Notes: generated by a model not told the origin, from the letters alone. A stretch of 64,000 bases of DNA from Diadophis punctatus similis (GCA_023053685.1 JALIGW010000005.1:53714742-53778741); one strand, 5' to 3'; positions 35,301-44,555 are shown, counted from the stretch's first letter. Numbers and translations are program-made.

Positions 35301-35373
35301 ACTAGGGAATGGACATGTCTGATCCAATCCTATATATGGCAATGCAATTCACTAACTTTTATGCTATTATTTC
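35301..35373. repeat. 73-bp local duplication, unit 2
   Basis: The counterpart of 33388-33460. Flanking sequences differ between the two units. Confidence 0.9.
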
Positions 35374-35918
35374 AGTCAAGCTCCTTTTAAAATCACATTT
35401 AACACAAGAATGAAAAAATGCCTATGACGAATGATTAAAAAGTTACTTTACAGCCCAATTCTTCAGTTCATTAAGCCGGTATGTTTGGTTTTTAACAGAT
35501 CCAAATTGACATGAGATCAGGGGAGCCAAAGGCGTGTCTATAATCACATCTATCTGAAGACAAGTTCTTTTGAAACCCACCGGATTTAACTTCCAGGCAT
35601 GTTTGGATGACTGAGGTGGGATAACAGCTGGCTTCCATCCAACTATTGTGGTTTTACTGGAGGTTTTTGGATTAGCCCATGACTTTTATCAGATTACTGA
35701 TGACTGTGGCTGTTTTTATATGATAGTTTGAAGGCTGTTCTTTGCAAGTGATCTCCTGATGATTATTTGGGCTGATGAAAGAAGATGAGGTCATGTTCTT
35801 TGTGGGATCGCTGAGCTTTGCTTTGCACCATTGATGTACAGACTGGCCTGATGCTGCCTGTGACAAAGTAGTTGCCCTTGGAATAGAATTCTCTTCAAAA
35901 CACATGGGTGACCTTGAG

Positions 35919-35982
35919 TAGGGCTCTCCAAACTTGGCAACTTTAAGACTTCAACTGCCAGAATTCCCTAGCCAGCTTCCCT
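35919..35982. mobile_element. Fragment of the palindromic hAT MITE
   Basis: 'ctccaaacttggcaacttta' followed by 'agacttcaactgccagaatt' resembles the left arm of the element at 13256-13391. The right arm is missing. Confidence 0.55.
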
Positions 35983-36230
35983 TCTTCACTGAATCTATGA
36001 GCATACAATTTTCATAATAGCAATAGCTATAGCACTTAGACTTATCTACTACTTCACAGTGCTTTACAGCCCTCTCTAAGTGGTTTACAGAGTCAGCATA
36101 TTGCCCCAAACAGTCGGGGTCCTCATTTTACTGACCTTGGAAGGATGGAAGGCTGAGTCAACTTTGAGCTGTTCAGAATGAAATTCCTGCGAGTGGTACG
36201 TTGTCTTACCTGAACGTCCATTCTCGTAGA

Positions 36231-36336
36231 GGTGGAGCTATCATCCAGGATGGGTTACGTCACGTCTCTCACCCAATCAGGACTGAGTCTTTTTTAAATA
36301 TATTTCTGCCTCTGTCTTCAAGACCCGCTTTTTGAC
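36231..36336. repeat. DIRS left inverted terminal repeat
   Basis: From GGTGGAGCTATCATCCAGGA to CAAGACCCGCTTTTTGAC. The reverse complement recurs at 42099-42205 with one T-run length change. Confidence 0.93.
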
Positions 36337-36508
36337 GAAGACGAAGCACTGACTCACGTGGTCACCTCTGAATCTTCTTGATCTAGTAAAACAAAATTCT
36401 TGTACCCTGCCCCGTTACCCCCTCTAACCCAAGTAACAACAGAACAATCGAACAAACTTTAAACTTATAACTACCTGCCACCTCGGAACCCCAGCTGAAC
36501 GGGAGGGT

Positions 36509-36598
36509 CTGGATGATAGCTCCACCTCTACGAGAATGGACGTTCAGGTAAGACAACGTACCATTCTCCATAGTGGGTGGAGCTATCATCCACGATGG
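36509..36598. repeat. DIRS internal complementary region
   Basis: The left half (36509-36561, ending GACAACGTACC) is the complement of the element's left end. The right half (from ATTCTCCATAGTGGG) is the complement of its right end. The join corresponds to the two outer ends placed head to tail, as needed for the circular DNA intermediate proposed for DIRS1. Confidence 0.92.
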
Positions 36599-36634
36599 GA
36601 CATGCCAAAGCCTGGTGTCCCGAGGGAGGGAAGA

Positions 36635-38617
36635 TCACTGGGGTTCCTGGGAGATGGGTGGCAGGACCCTTTGCAAGACCCTGCGGCCGAAGGCTGCGTC
36701 GGATGAGGCAAAGGAGTCTATTTTATAGTGTCTAACGAAGGACGACGGAGTGGCCCAGGAGGCCGCTCTGCAGATCTCCTCCATGGGTGCCTGGGAGGAC
36801 CAGGCCGCAGACGTGGCCGCGCTCCTGGTGGAGTGCGCTGTGATCCCCGATGGACAGGGTTTAGCCGACAGCTCATAGGCCTTGGCAATTACCGCCCGTA
36901 TCCATCGCCCCACCGTGGCAGCCGAGACCTTGGATCCTATGGAAGAAGGAAGGAAGGATACAGACAAGGCTTCCGACCTGCGCCACTCCTTGGAGCGCTT
37001 CAGGTAGATACGGATGGCCCGGCGGACATCGAGGGAGTGCCACTGGCGCTCCAGGTCCCCAGTGGGATGAGCGCAGAAGCTGGGCAGAACTAGCTCCTGA
37101 GCTCGATGGAACCAGGAATTAACTTTAGGTAGGAAGGTGGGGTCTAGTCTAAGGACCACTTTGTCCGGGAAAAGGACACAGAGGTCGGGTCGAGCTGACA
37201 AGGCGGCTATCTCCGATATCCTCCTAGCGGAGGTAATGGCCACTAGGAAGGCCACCTTCTGTGTTAGGTAGCGCAGGGAGGTGGTTCGTAGGGGCTCATA
37301 GGGAGCGCCCGTTAAGGAGTTAAGGACTAGTGTGAGATCCCAGGTAGGGAAGCGATGAACTACAGGTGGCCTATGCAGGGAAGCTCCCCTCAGAAATTGT
37401 TTGATGAGTGGGTGGTGAGAAAGGGATGGTAGGCTACCGCAGGCCAGGACGGAAGAGAGGGCTGCCACCTGTCGTCGGAGGGTGTTAGTCGACAGGCCCT
37501 TGTCAAAACCGTCTTTGAGGAACCCTAGCACATGGCCCACGGAGTTGAGTGTGGGGGAGCAGCCCGCCGATTGGCACCAGGAGCAGAAGGTGCGCCAGGA
37601 GGCGGAGTAGATACGTTCCGTAGATGGGCGCCTGGAGTCCAGGATGAGTTGGATAGCCCCTGCCGGTATCCGTCGGTTGACTAGTGTGCTCCGCTCAACC
37701 TCCACACGGTCAATTGAAGCCATCGAGGTTCTGGATGATTGATTTCCCCCTGGCTGAGTAGAGACCTGGTCACTGGTAGGTGCCAAGGGGGGCAGACTGA
37801 TAAGGTCAGAATGTCCGCAAACCAAGTTCGGCGAGGCCAGTGGGGGGCTAGGAGGAGGACTTCTGCCTTCTCTGTCATGATCTTGCGAAGGACCCGTGGT
37901 ATCAGGGCCAGAGGGGGGAAGGCGTATAGAAGACCCCGAGGCCACTGGGATCGGAGAGCATCCGTTCCCTCCGCTTCCCGGCACCGGAACCTGGTGAAGA
38001 ATCTGTCCAGTTGGGCATTTTCCTTTGTGGCGAATAGGTCCACTATTGGGGTTCCGAACCGTAGTGATATCTGGTTGAAGACCTCGGAGTTGAGTTTCCA
38101 TTCCATCTGATCTATCAGGGAACGGCTCAGCCAGTCCGCCTGTGAGTTGGCTTCCCCGGAAATGTGTTCCGCTACTATGGAGAGGAGGTGTTCTTCTGCC
38201 CAAGCGCCCAGGGCCGAGGCTTCGTCCATGAGAGCCCGGGAATGGGTCCCCCCCTGCCTGTTGACATGTGCCTTGGCCGTGGTGTTGTCCGTTAGGATCA
38301 GGATGTGACGGCCCTCTACCAGGGGTTTGAATTGGATGAGTGCCAGTCGAATGGCTCGCAATTCTAGAAGGTTGATGGGGAGGACCGCCTCCTGTGGGGA
38401 CCAGCGGCCTTGAGAGACCGCTGTGTCCAAGTGAGCTCCCCATCCCGTTAGGCTGGCATCGGTGGTAAGTATCAATCTGTGAGGTTCGAGGAACAGACAG
38501 CCCTGGAGCAATGAGGGTGACTTCCACCAGTGGAGCGACCTGCAGACCGACTGTGGCACCAGAATCTTCGCCAGGGAGGAGCCCCTCCCGGCTTTCTGAA
38601 AAGGTAAGAGCAACCAT
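36635..38617 (-). CDS. DIRS tyrosine recombinase
   Basis: A 660-residue frame. The C-terminal half is a tyrosine recombinase, the enzyme that would insert the circular DNA copy into the genome. An N-terminal SAM-like region (about 320-430, with RPSTERIYSASWRTFCSWC) precedes the catalytic domain, which contains ITSARRISEIAAL (Arg465/466), HSTR (595-598) and the nucleophile Tyr631 in FVRHYKID, matching the R-H-x-x-R-Y pattern. The first 310 or so residues overlap the end of the RT-RNase H frame in another reading frame and look low-complexity, so true translation may start near 37700. The stop falls about 40 bp from the internal complementary region. Confidence 0.92.
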   Translation of the reverse strand: MVALTFSESREGLLPGEDSGATVGLQVAPLVEVTLIAPGLSVPRTSQIDTYHRCQPNGMGSSLGHSGLSRPLVPTGGGPPHQPSRIASHSTGTHPIQTPGRGPSHPDPNGQHHGQGTCQQAGGDPFPGSHGRSLGPGRLGRRTPPLHSSGTHFRGSQLTGGLAEPFPDRSDGMETQLRGLQPDITTVRNPNSGPIRHKGKCPTGQILHQVPVPGSGGNGCSPIPVASGSSIRLPPSGPDTTGPSQDHDREGRSPPPSPPLASPNLVCGHSDLISLPPLAPTSDQVSTQPGGNQSSRTSMASIDRVEVERSTLVNRRIPAGAIQLILDSRRPSTERIYSASWRTFCSWCQSAGCSPTLNSVGHVLGFLKDGFDKGLSTNTLRRQVAALSSVLACGSLPSLSHHPLIKQFLRGASLHRPPVVHRFPTWDLTLVLNSLTGAPYEPLRTTSLRYLTQKVAFLVAITSARRISEIAALSARPDLCVLFPDKVVLRLDPTFLPKVNSWFHRAQELVLPSFCAHPTGDLERQWHSLDVRRAIRIYLKRSKEWRRSEALSVSFLPSSIGSKVSAATVGRWIRAVIAKAYELSAKPCPSGITAHSTRSAATSAAWSSQAPMEEICRAASWATPSSFVRHYKIDSFASSDAAFGRRVLQRVLPPISQEPQ

Positions 38618-40401
38618 TGCAGGTCCCTGGAGTGGAGGCGGGTCCAGGGTACTATGTTGATGGCTGAAATCATTTTCCCCAGGAGAGTGGAAAGCTGACG
38701 CAGGGGAACCCTGCGGTATCGCAGAACCGAATTGACCAGATCGAGGATGCTATCCACCCGGTCCTGGGAGAGGAACACTCTACACTGCAGGGAGTCGATG
38801 ATGGCGCCCAGGTGGATCAGAGAGGTACTGGGGGATAGTCTGCTTTTCTCCAGGTTGATGGAGAATCCAAGGTGTCGGAATGTGGAAAGAGTTACTTCGA
38901 CATCCTTGACCGCTTGTTCGGGGGACGAGGCTAGGATAAGGATATCGTCTAGGTAACAGTAGATTCTAACTGGGATGGTTCTGAGGTGGGCCGCCAAGGC
39001 CGCCACTACCTTAGTGAATACCCGGGGGGCGGAGGATAGGCCAAAGGGGAGAGCTCTGTATTGATAGTGAATTCCTCCATAGCAGAATCTAAGGAATTGT
39101 TGATGCTCAGGTAGGATGGGAATGTGTAAGTAGGCCTCAGTAAGGTCGATGGAGGCCATGAGATCACCCCTCCGGACGCACGCCAGGATGGACTGGAGAG
39201 AGTGCATCTTGAACCGTCGGTATCTAATATAACGGTTCAGTCTCTTAAGGTCTAGAATGGCTCTCCACCCTCCCGAAGCTTTGGGGACTACAAATAAGAT
39301 GGAATAGAATCCCTGCCCAGTTTGGTCCTCCGGCACCTGTTGTATGGCTCGAATTTCCAGCAGGTGCGAGATGGCATTGCGCATGAGTGCACGTTTGGGG
39401 GCTCTGGTAGAGACTGGGCTGCGGATGAAAAACCTCGGGGGAGAGGAGAGGAATTCTAAGGAGAGCCCAAATTTTAGGGTCTCCCTGACCCAGGCGTCGG
39501 ATGTGAACCCCTCCCACCGGTCAGCGAAGAGAAGGAGCCGGCCGCCAATGGGAGGAACATCCGACGACTCACTTGGTGCGCCGATAGGGACGCCCCCCCC
39601 TCGAAAGGGCCGTCTGGCCTGTCTACCCCTGAAGGTCCTGTCCTGAGGAAACCGTTGACGAGAGCCGAATTGATTCCCGTACTGACCTTGTGGTCGTTGA
39701 GGGTAGAAGGGAGGAGGGTCGGGTTGCCTGAAAGGGCGCCTGGCATAAGGGCCTGGTCTGGGAGCTCCTCTGCGTTGATGGGACGGGAGGACTTTCCTCT
39801 TGTCCTTGGTTTCTACCAAGATGGGATCTAGGGATGCCCCGAACAGTTGAGAACCATCGAAGGTCGACGTGGCCAGGCGCCATTTGAGTTTGACGTCCGC
39901 TTGCCAGGATCGTAGCCAGTGGAGTCTTCTGGTTACGATCGAGGATCCCATAGCCCTAGATGCGAATCTAGCCGATTGTAACGTGGCATCTGCCGTATAG
40001 CGAGCTGCTGCTAGGAGTTTGTTAATGTCCCGATGTGCTCGCGTTTCAGATTGAGGCAGGCGATTCTGTAGATCCCGAAGCCAAACCAGTGATGTGCGGG
40101 AGAAAAAGGAGGCTGATGTCGAGGCCCGCACGGCCCAGGCCGCTGCCAGGTAGGTGCGTTGGAGTGATAGCTCCGCCTTCTTATCTTCCGGTCGTAGGAG
40201 GTCCGCTGAGTCTGCTGGCAGGGTGGGAACTGCGAAGTGAGCCAGTACTGGGGCGTCCACGGGAGGTACCTGGAGAGCTGGGACAATATCTGAACCAATG
40301 TTAAAGTAGCGTCTGTCTAGGGCCGAGGGAGCGGCACCCGTGACGGGCGAGGACCACTGTGACCGTACGGCATGCACAAAGTACGGAGGGCAGGGGACCA
40401 C
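37681..40401 (-). CDS. DIRS reverse transcriptase-RNase H
   Basis: At least 906 residues. In order: a Gag/linker-like N-terminus with an Arg/Pro/Gln-rich stretch (about 205-270); RT with SILFVVPKASGGWRAILDL, SIDLTEAYLHIPI, LPFGLSSAPRVFTK and YLDD (483-486); RNase H with TTDASLTGWGAH (Asp648), NLLELRAI and TDNTTAKAHVN; and a C-terminal region with VDLFATKENAQLDRF and AFPPLALIPRVL. I equate that last region with the domain often called methyltransferase-like in DIRS elements. No ATG starts the frame: it is open upstream to a stop at 40633-40635, overlapping the Gag frame by 43 nt in the -1 frame, and the first internal Met is near residue 150. Frameshifting from Gag is therefore a likely mode of expression. 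Confidence 0.92.
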   Translation of the reverse strand: MVPCPPYFVHAVRSQWSSPVTGAAPSALDRRYFNIGSDIVPALQVPPVDAPVLAHFAVPTLPADSADLLRPEDKKAELSLQRTYLAAAWAVRASTSASFFSRTSLVWLRDLQNRLPQSETRAHRDINKLLAAARYTADATLQSARFASRAMGSSIVTRRLHWLRSWQADVKLKWRLATSTFDGSQLFGASLDPILVETKDKRKVLPSHQRRGAPRPGPYARRPFRQPDPPPFYPQRPQGQYGNQFGSRQRFPQDRTFRGRQARRPFRGGGVPIGAPSESSDVPPIGGRLLLFADRWEGFTSDAWVRETLKFGLSLEFLSSPPRFFIRSPVSTRAPKRALMRNAISHLLEIRAIQQVPEDQTGQGFYSILFVVPKASGGWRAILDLKRLNRYIRYRRFKMHSLQSILACVRRGDLMASIDLTEAYLHIPILPEHQQFLRFCYGGIHYQYRALPFGLSSAPRVFTKVVAALAAHLRTIPVRIYCYLDDILILASSPEQAVKDVEVTLSTFRHLGFSINLEKSRLSPSTSLIHLGAIIDSLQCRVFLSQDRVDSILDLVNSVLRYRRVPLRQLSTLLGKMISAINIVPWTRLHSRDLQWLLLPFQKAGRGSSLAKILVPQSVCRSLHWWKSPSLLQGCLFLEPHRLILTTDASLTGWGAHLDTAVSQGRWSPQEAVLPINLLELRAIRLALIQFKPLVEGRHILILTDNTTAKAHVNRQGGTHSRALMDEASALGAWAEEHLLSIVAEHISGEANSQADWLSRSLIDQMEWKLNSEVFNQISLRFGTPIVDLFATKENAQLDRFFTRFRCREAEGTDALRSQWPRGLLYAFPPLALIPRVLRKIMTEKAEVLLLAPHWPRRTWFADILTLSVCPPWHLPVTRSLLSQGEINHPEPRWLQLTVWRLSGAH

Positions 40402-40589
40402 TTGGGCCTCTGGAGCATGTTCGGAAAATAGGGGGTCAATTTGGGAGGCATCCGCCGTGTCTGGAGATTCGGCAGGTCCCCATTTGGAGGCGTTACGCGC
40501 CTTGAATAGTAACGATTTAAACAGGCTGGGATGAAACAGGCCTGATGAAGGGGGGGGGTCAGGTGCCAGGCCTTCATCCTCGGATAGTT

Positions 40590-41546
40590 CTAGGTCTGGG
40601 CCTGTTCCCTCCCCCCTGCCTCCTCTTGGGGGTTAGCCTGTGACTGGTTCCCCTGGGGTCTCGAATACCAATCGTACTCATCATAGTCAGATTGATGGGG
40701 CAGGTTGTAGGAGTGGTAATGGTCCTCCCCTTGATCTGATTGATTAGAATAATGCATTTGGTGAAGGCATTCTGAAACGCTGTGTTTGACTGCTGCCTGA
40801 AATAGAGCCTGGGCTGAGGGGTCCTGAAGGTAAGCTGGGGTATCTGGGCGGAGGCCAGCTGCTGTGGGGGTAAACGTAGCAGAAGGCTTGCTAGCTGCCT
40901 TGATGGTCACCACCTCCCTCATCTGTGGAACAGATCCCTGTTCCCAGATGTCTGCATCTGCAAGTTGCAGATCCCTAGCATCTATTGATGAGGAATCCCC
41001 AAAGTCCTCTGATCTGGCAGGCTGGGTTGGGATAGGAATATCAGGGAGGCCCAGATTATCCCTCGCTGCCTTGCTGCAAATCTTTTTTAGGGCCCTGTCC
41101 CTGCGAGATTCATCCCTAGATGGGGCCTTGATCTTTGATTTCAGGTCCCTGCCTTTGCCTTTCTTAGGATCCTGTCGTCTGGGGCTGCTTGGACCTTGTT
41201 CTTCCCTGCTCTGAGATGGAGGGGTAAGTATCTGAGGTGCTTCGGCTTCCTCAGTCTCCCCCTGTTTCCTATTTGTAGCTGCCATGTTAACCGGGTGGCC
41301 GAAGGGGTCGCCGGTACCTGGGGATTGAGAATGGAGAAATGTAAGCTCCTCCCCTTTTGGCGGGAAATTCAGCCTCCCATACAATAGTGGCCGCGGAGAT
41401 CTCAGGCCTTTAAGGGCCGTTCCGCTTTGCCCCTCCTTGGCTCGAATTAGTTGCCTCCGGGAGAGATATTGCCAAAGTCCCTTTGCATTAGTTGTAATTT
41501 GCCGGCAAATGCGGCTTCTGTGGCTGCTGCCGCTTGCGCCGGCCAT
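40590..41546 (-). CDS. DIRS Gag-like protein
   Basis: A 318-residue frame. A second ATG at 41283-41285 gives a 231-residue form starting MAATNRKQGE, which I think more plausible because the upstream part reads like UTR. The protein is charged (Lys/Arg/Glu/Ser-rich 100-170) with an acidic middle and a Gln/Tyr/Asp-rich C-terminus (SDYDEYDWYSRPQ). No zinc knuckle is visible. Its position before RT and its composition fit a DIRS Gag. It ends inside the start of the RT frame, where 'GCA GGG GGG AGG' offers a possible but imperfect slippage site. Confidence 0.75.
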   Translation of the reverse strand: MAGASGSSHRSRICRQITTNAKGLWQYLSRRQLIRAKEGQSGTALKGLRSPRPLLYGRLNFPPKGEELTFLHSQSPGTGDPFGHPVNMAATNRKQGETEEAEAPQILTPPSQSREEQGPSSPRRQDPKKGKGRDLKSKIKAPSRDESRRDRALKKICSKAARDNLGLPDIPIPTQPARSEDFGDSSSIDARDLQLADADIWEQGSVPQMREVVTIKAASKPSATFTPTAAGLRPDTPAYLQDPSAQALFQAAVKHSVSECLHQMHYSNQSDQGEDHYHSYNLPHQSDYDEYDWYSRPQGNQSQANPQEEAGGREQAQT

Positions 41547-42098
41547 TTTGGGAGCTGCGCATGCGCAGAGTTCCCCTCCGGCTCTGTAATGGCGCCAAAT
41601 TCAAATTTGAGTCCAGCCGGGCTTCTGAGGCTTGATCGGGAACTTAGTTGTTGGCAGCGGGCGGAAAGGCGCCCGATAGCTGCCCTTGGAGTCGGCTCGG
41701 AACTAGGAGAACTAAGGACTCCGTGGCTGAAGTGGCTTGGTTAAGCCGATCCCGATCGCCTGGGGCGGAAGCGGGAACCCGACTCAACCGCTTCGCAGCG
41801 AGCCCGTACGCTGCATGGGGAGGCGAGGTCGATCGGGTTAAGGCCACGCTGGTCGCTGTTGTTACCGATGGGAATGAGAGGGAGGAAGCGACCGTCAGCC
41901 TGCGGCGGAAGTCAGGCCCCCTAGCGCCGCTGCCTCTGAGCCTTGTACTTTCTTTAAGAGGAAAGGCGGGGGGGGGGAGAGAGGGGGGGGAATACTCACG
42001 ATTATTGAAGGAATCCAAGTCTAGTTATTTCTCCCTGAGTAGTGGTTGAATCTATCTCCAGAATGGGTGACCACACGTCCTCTTAGGGTGCAGACTGA
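41547..42098 (-). promoter_or_regulatory. DIRS 5' leader and candidate promoter
   Basis: GC-rich sequence between the right inverted repeat and Gag. It contains a perfect TGCGCATGCGCA palindrome (41556-41567), matching the NRF1 consensus, and a YY1-like CAAAATGGC (minus strand, near 41543-41551). The overlapping open frames at 41644-42049 on both strands are probably chance. Confidence 0.5.
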
Positions 42099-42205
42099 GT
42101 CAAAAAAGCGGGTCTTGAAGACAGAGGCAGAAATATATTTAAAAAAGACTCAGTCCTGATTGGGTGAGAGACGTGACGTAACCCATCCTGGATGATAGCT
42201 CCACC
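42099..42205. repeat. DIRS right inverted terminal repeat
   Basis: From GTCAAAAAAGCGGGTCTTG to CCAGGATGATAGCTCCACC-type sequence, complementary to 36231-36336. The element continues a further 13 bases, to GGAGAAT. Confidence 0.92.
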
Positions 42206-42262
42206 CACTATGGAGAATTAGCCTGCAGTACTGCATTCTAAAAACTGCACCACCATGGCTCT

Positions 42263-42705
42263 TCTTGGGAGGAGGCCAGGCTAGTTTAAGGACACTTCTC
42301 CCCCCCCCACATTTCATCTACTTGGTGCACCAGGACGGGAAGGCAGGATGTTTTGCAGGTCCCATATATTATGGATGTACTTCTGGTGGGACCATGAAAA
42401 AGAGGGTCTCAGTAGTGGCCTTTTACTATGGAATATCATTCCCCCAGAGGTACGTTTGATTTCCACTTTGCTGCTTTTCCAAAAAGCCCTGAAGAAGTTC
42501 TTTTGTAAGTGGACCTGGGCACCCCAAATGGAGAGGAAGCTGATCAAGTGGTTGGTTTTATTGCATTGTTGCTGCCATGGGGAATGGTTTTTTTCTGTTG
42601 CAGATTTTAATGTTACAAGTTGCCCAGAGTCATCTCTCTGTGAGTTGGGCAGCCATGTATTTTGTATTTGTTTAATAAATAAATAAAATAAAACATTTCC
42701 TTGTT
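42263..42705 (+). mobile_element. LINE 3' end (L2/CR1 group)
   Basis: Encodes a worn copy of the C-terminal block LWNIIPPEVRLISTLLLFQK (42423 onward) and ends in a 'gttgggcagccatgtatttt' 3' UTR with an AATAAA tail. The same type of end is at 45095-45920. Confidence 0.6.
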
Positions 42706-42831
42706 CTTCATTGCATGAAATAAACTTTAAACATACTGTAGGTCTCTGATGTAGAGGGATACGACTAAGGTATGGCCATTTCCCCATTCCATGAATTGCA
42801 TTCCAGAATGAGAGCTCATATAATCATAAAC

Positions 42832-43065
42832 AAAGATGGCGCAGTGGTTAAATGCAGCACTGCAGGCTACTGCTAGTTCAGCAGTTCAGCTGTTCAAATC
42901 TCACCGGCTCAAGGTTGACTCAGCCTTCCATCCTTCCGAGGTGGGTAAAATGAGGACCCAGATTGTTGGGGGCAATATGCTAAACTCTGTAAACCGCTTA
43001 GAGAGGGCTGTAAAGCACTATGAAGCGGTATATAAGTCTAAGTGCTATTGCTATTGCTATGCTAT
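42832..43065 (+). mobile_element. tRNA-derived SINE, full length
   Basis: Head GATGGCGCAGTGGTTAAATG (A box), GTTCAAATCTC (B box), body 'gttgactcagccttccatcc', 'gtaaaccgcttagagagggc', 'gcggtatataagtctaagtg' and a (CTATTG)n tail. It is the best-preserved copy of this family here. Confidence 0.88.
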
Positions 43066-43069
43066 TATT

Positions 43070-44547
43070 TTTCTGCAGTCATTTTAAAATGCTTTATAAT
43101 AATACCCAGTGCTATGAATTGATCCCTTCCTATTACGTCTCACCTGGAAATACCTGAATTGCTTCAGCACATTCTTCTTTCTGTCTTGGTTTCCACCAGG
43201 ACAGTGCTGCAGTAATTTTTTGAAATTCAGCTTTCCCTAATCAAGCACAATATAGAAGTATTGGTCTGTAGATCTTAGAATTCCAGCCAAAGAACACAAT
43301 TCTTTGAAACCAAAACACCTGAAGGTATCGGTTTGGGAAAGACCCAGTGAAGACTAACTCGATTAGCTTGAATTCTTGCATAATAGTTTATTAAGTAGAT
43401 ACATTTAATGAAGCCTGGAACTTAGGAAGGAATCTCAAGACATAACATCACTCACATCACTGCCAACTTAGTAATACTTAAGAACCAAGCATGAAGCAGC
43501 AATATATATTTGAAACCCTTTCTTGAATCTTTAGATCACATACTCTGGCTGGACTGATTTCCGATTAATTTTATATTTGAAATGCAGAAGAGCAAATACC
43601 AGGCCATAAAGTTATCTGGGCTCTGACAAACAGCTACTAGGCACCCTACTTAAATATTCAGCAACAATTTGCTGCTGCACACTGCTACCTTTCACCATCC
43701 CATGGAGCTGACTAGTGCTTGCTCTAGCCACAGGAATGTGAAAAATGGCAATGAGTTGATCTGATATCCATTCTTCTTTCCCTACATTTTCACAATGAGA
43801 AAAAGGAAAGAAAAAGCACTGTGCAGGGAAAGTTGAAAGCCCCCACCCACCCCTTGCAGTGAGTGAAGACAAAGGAATGATGATGAAGGGCTGATGATTA
43901 TAGGGGCTTAGCTGCAATGGGAGGGAAGTAATTCTGGGAGGTGGGAAGTTGAGCAAGACAAGAGTTTCTGCTATAACTTTGAGGGCTGAAGATGGTAAGG
44001 CTGGAAGAGTCCAGGATCAGATAAGACCTTTTTTAAAAAAAACACTGTATAGGTGCCATCAGCATCCAAAGTTGATAAACAGCGTCTTGCCATATAAGGC
44101 CAGGAAAATGAGACACAGGATTTAAATCCCGGAGATGACTAACAATAGGACTGGAATTCTAGATTCTCCATTAGTTGATCTTTCTTGTGTTATTTTCATA
44201 CAGTTTTAATGAAAGCAACTTATCTGAGGCTTGTTCTTGAATCTTCTTTGACTTTAATATTTATATTCCTAGCGAGAGATGCATTGCTGTGTCCAGGATG
44301 GAGCTCTGACATTAACTTTCCCACCGCTGCACTCTGCAAAGTGAATGCTTATTTCTTGTGTAATGCAAAATGAATCAAAAGTTTATTGGCTCCAATGCCC
44401 AGAATATAGATAGCACCATGACATCTGAGGATATCAGAAGAATGTCACTCATCTCAGACTGATTCAAAAGGAAAGGCTTCTGTGTGAATCATGTGAATTT
44501 TTGCAAAATGCTGCCCTCCAGTTGTGTTAATCCTGTTATTCCTGAGC
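43070..44547. other. No recognised feature
   Basis: Unique-looking sequence. A 114-codon minus-strand frame at 43612-43956 has no recognisable domain. Confidence 0.4.
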
Positions 44548-44555
44548 ATTTATAT

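Larger units (their letters stand above)
36195..42218 (-). mobile_element. Complete DIRS-type tyrosine-recombinase retrotransposon
   Basis: About 6.02 kb, transcribed on the minus strand. Its architecture is that of DIRS: inverted terminal repeats (36231-36336 and 42099-42205), an internal complementary region (36509-36598), and frames for Gag, RT-RNase H and a tyrosine recombinase in place of an integrase. It has no LTR pair, and a recombinase-based insertion is not expected to leave a target duplication. The long frames have no stops, so the copy may be young. Confidence 0.95.
36014..42262 (-). mobile_element. tRNA-derived SINE split by the DIRS element
   Basis: 36014-36194 holds the 3' two-thirds of a minus-strand SINE (from 'gcaatagctatagcacttag' to 'gaaggctgagtcaactttga'). 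42219-42262 holds the remaining head ('tagcctgcagtactgcattc' to 'caccatggctc'). The 6-kb DIRS element lies between them. Confidence 0.75.

Noticed and set aside
38732..38956. Plus-strand frames opposite the DIRS genes
   Set aside because: They are antisense shadows of the RT and recombinase frames.
41644..42049. Additional DIRS gene in the 5' leader (opposed 124- and 133-codon frames)
   Set aside because: The frames are on opposite strands of the same GC-rich leader and lack any domain; chance is sufficient.
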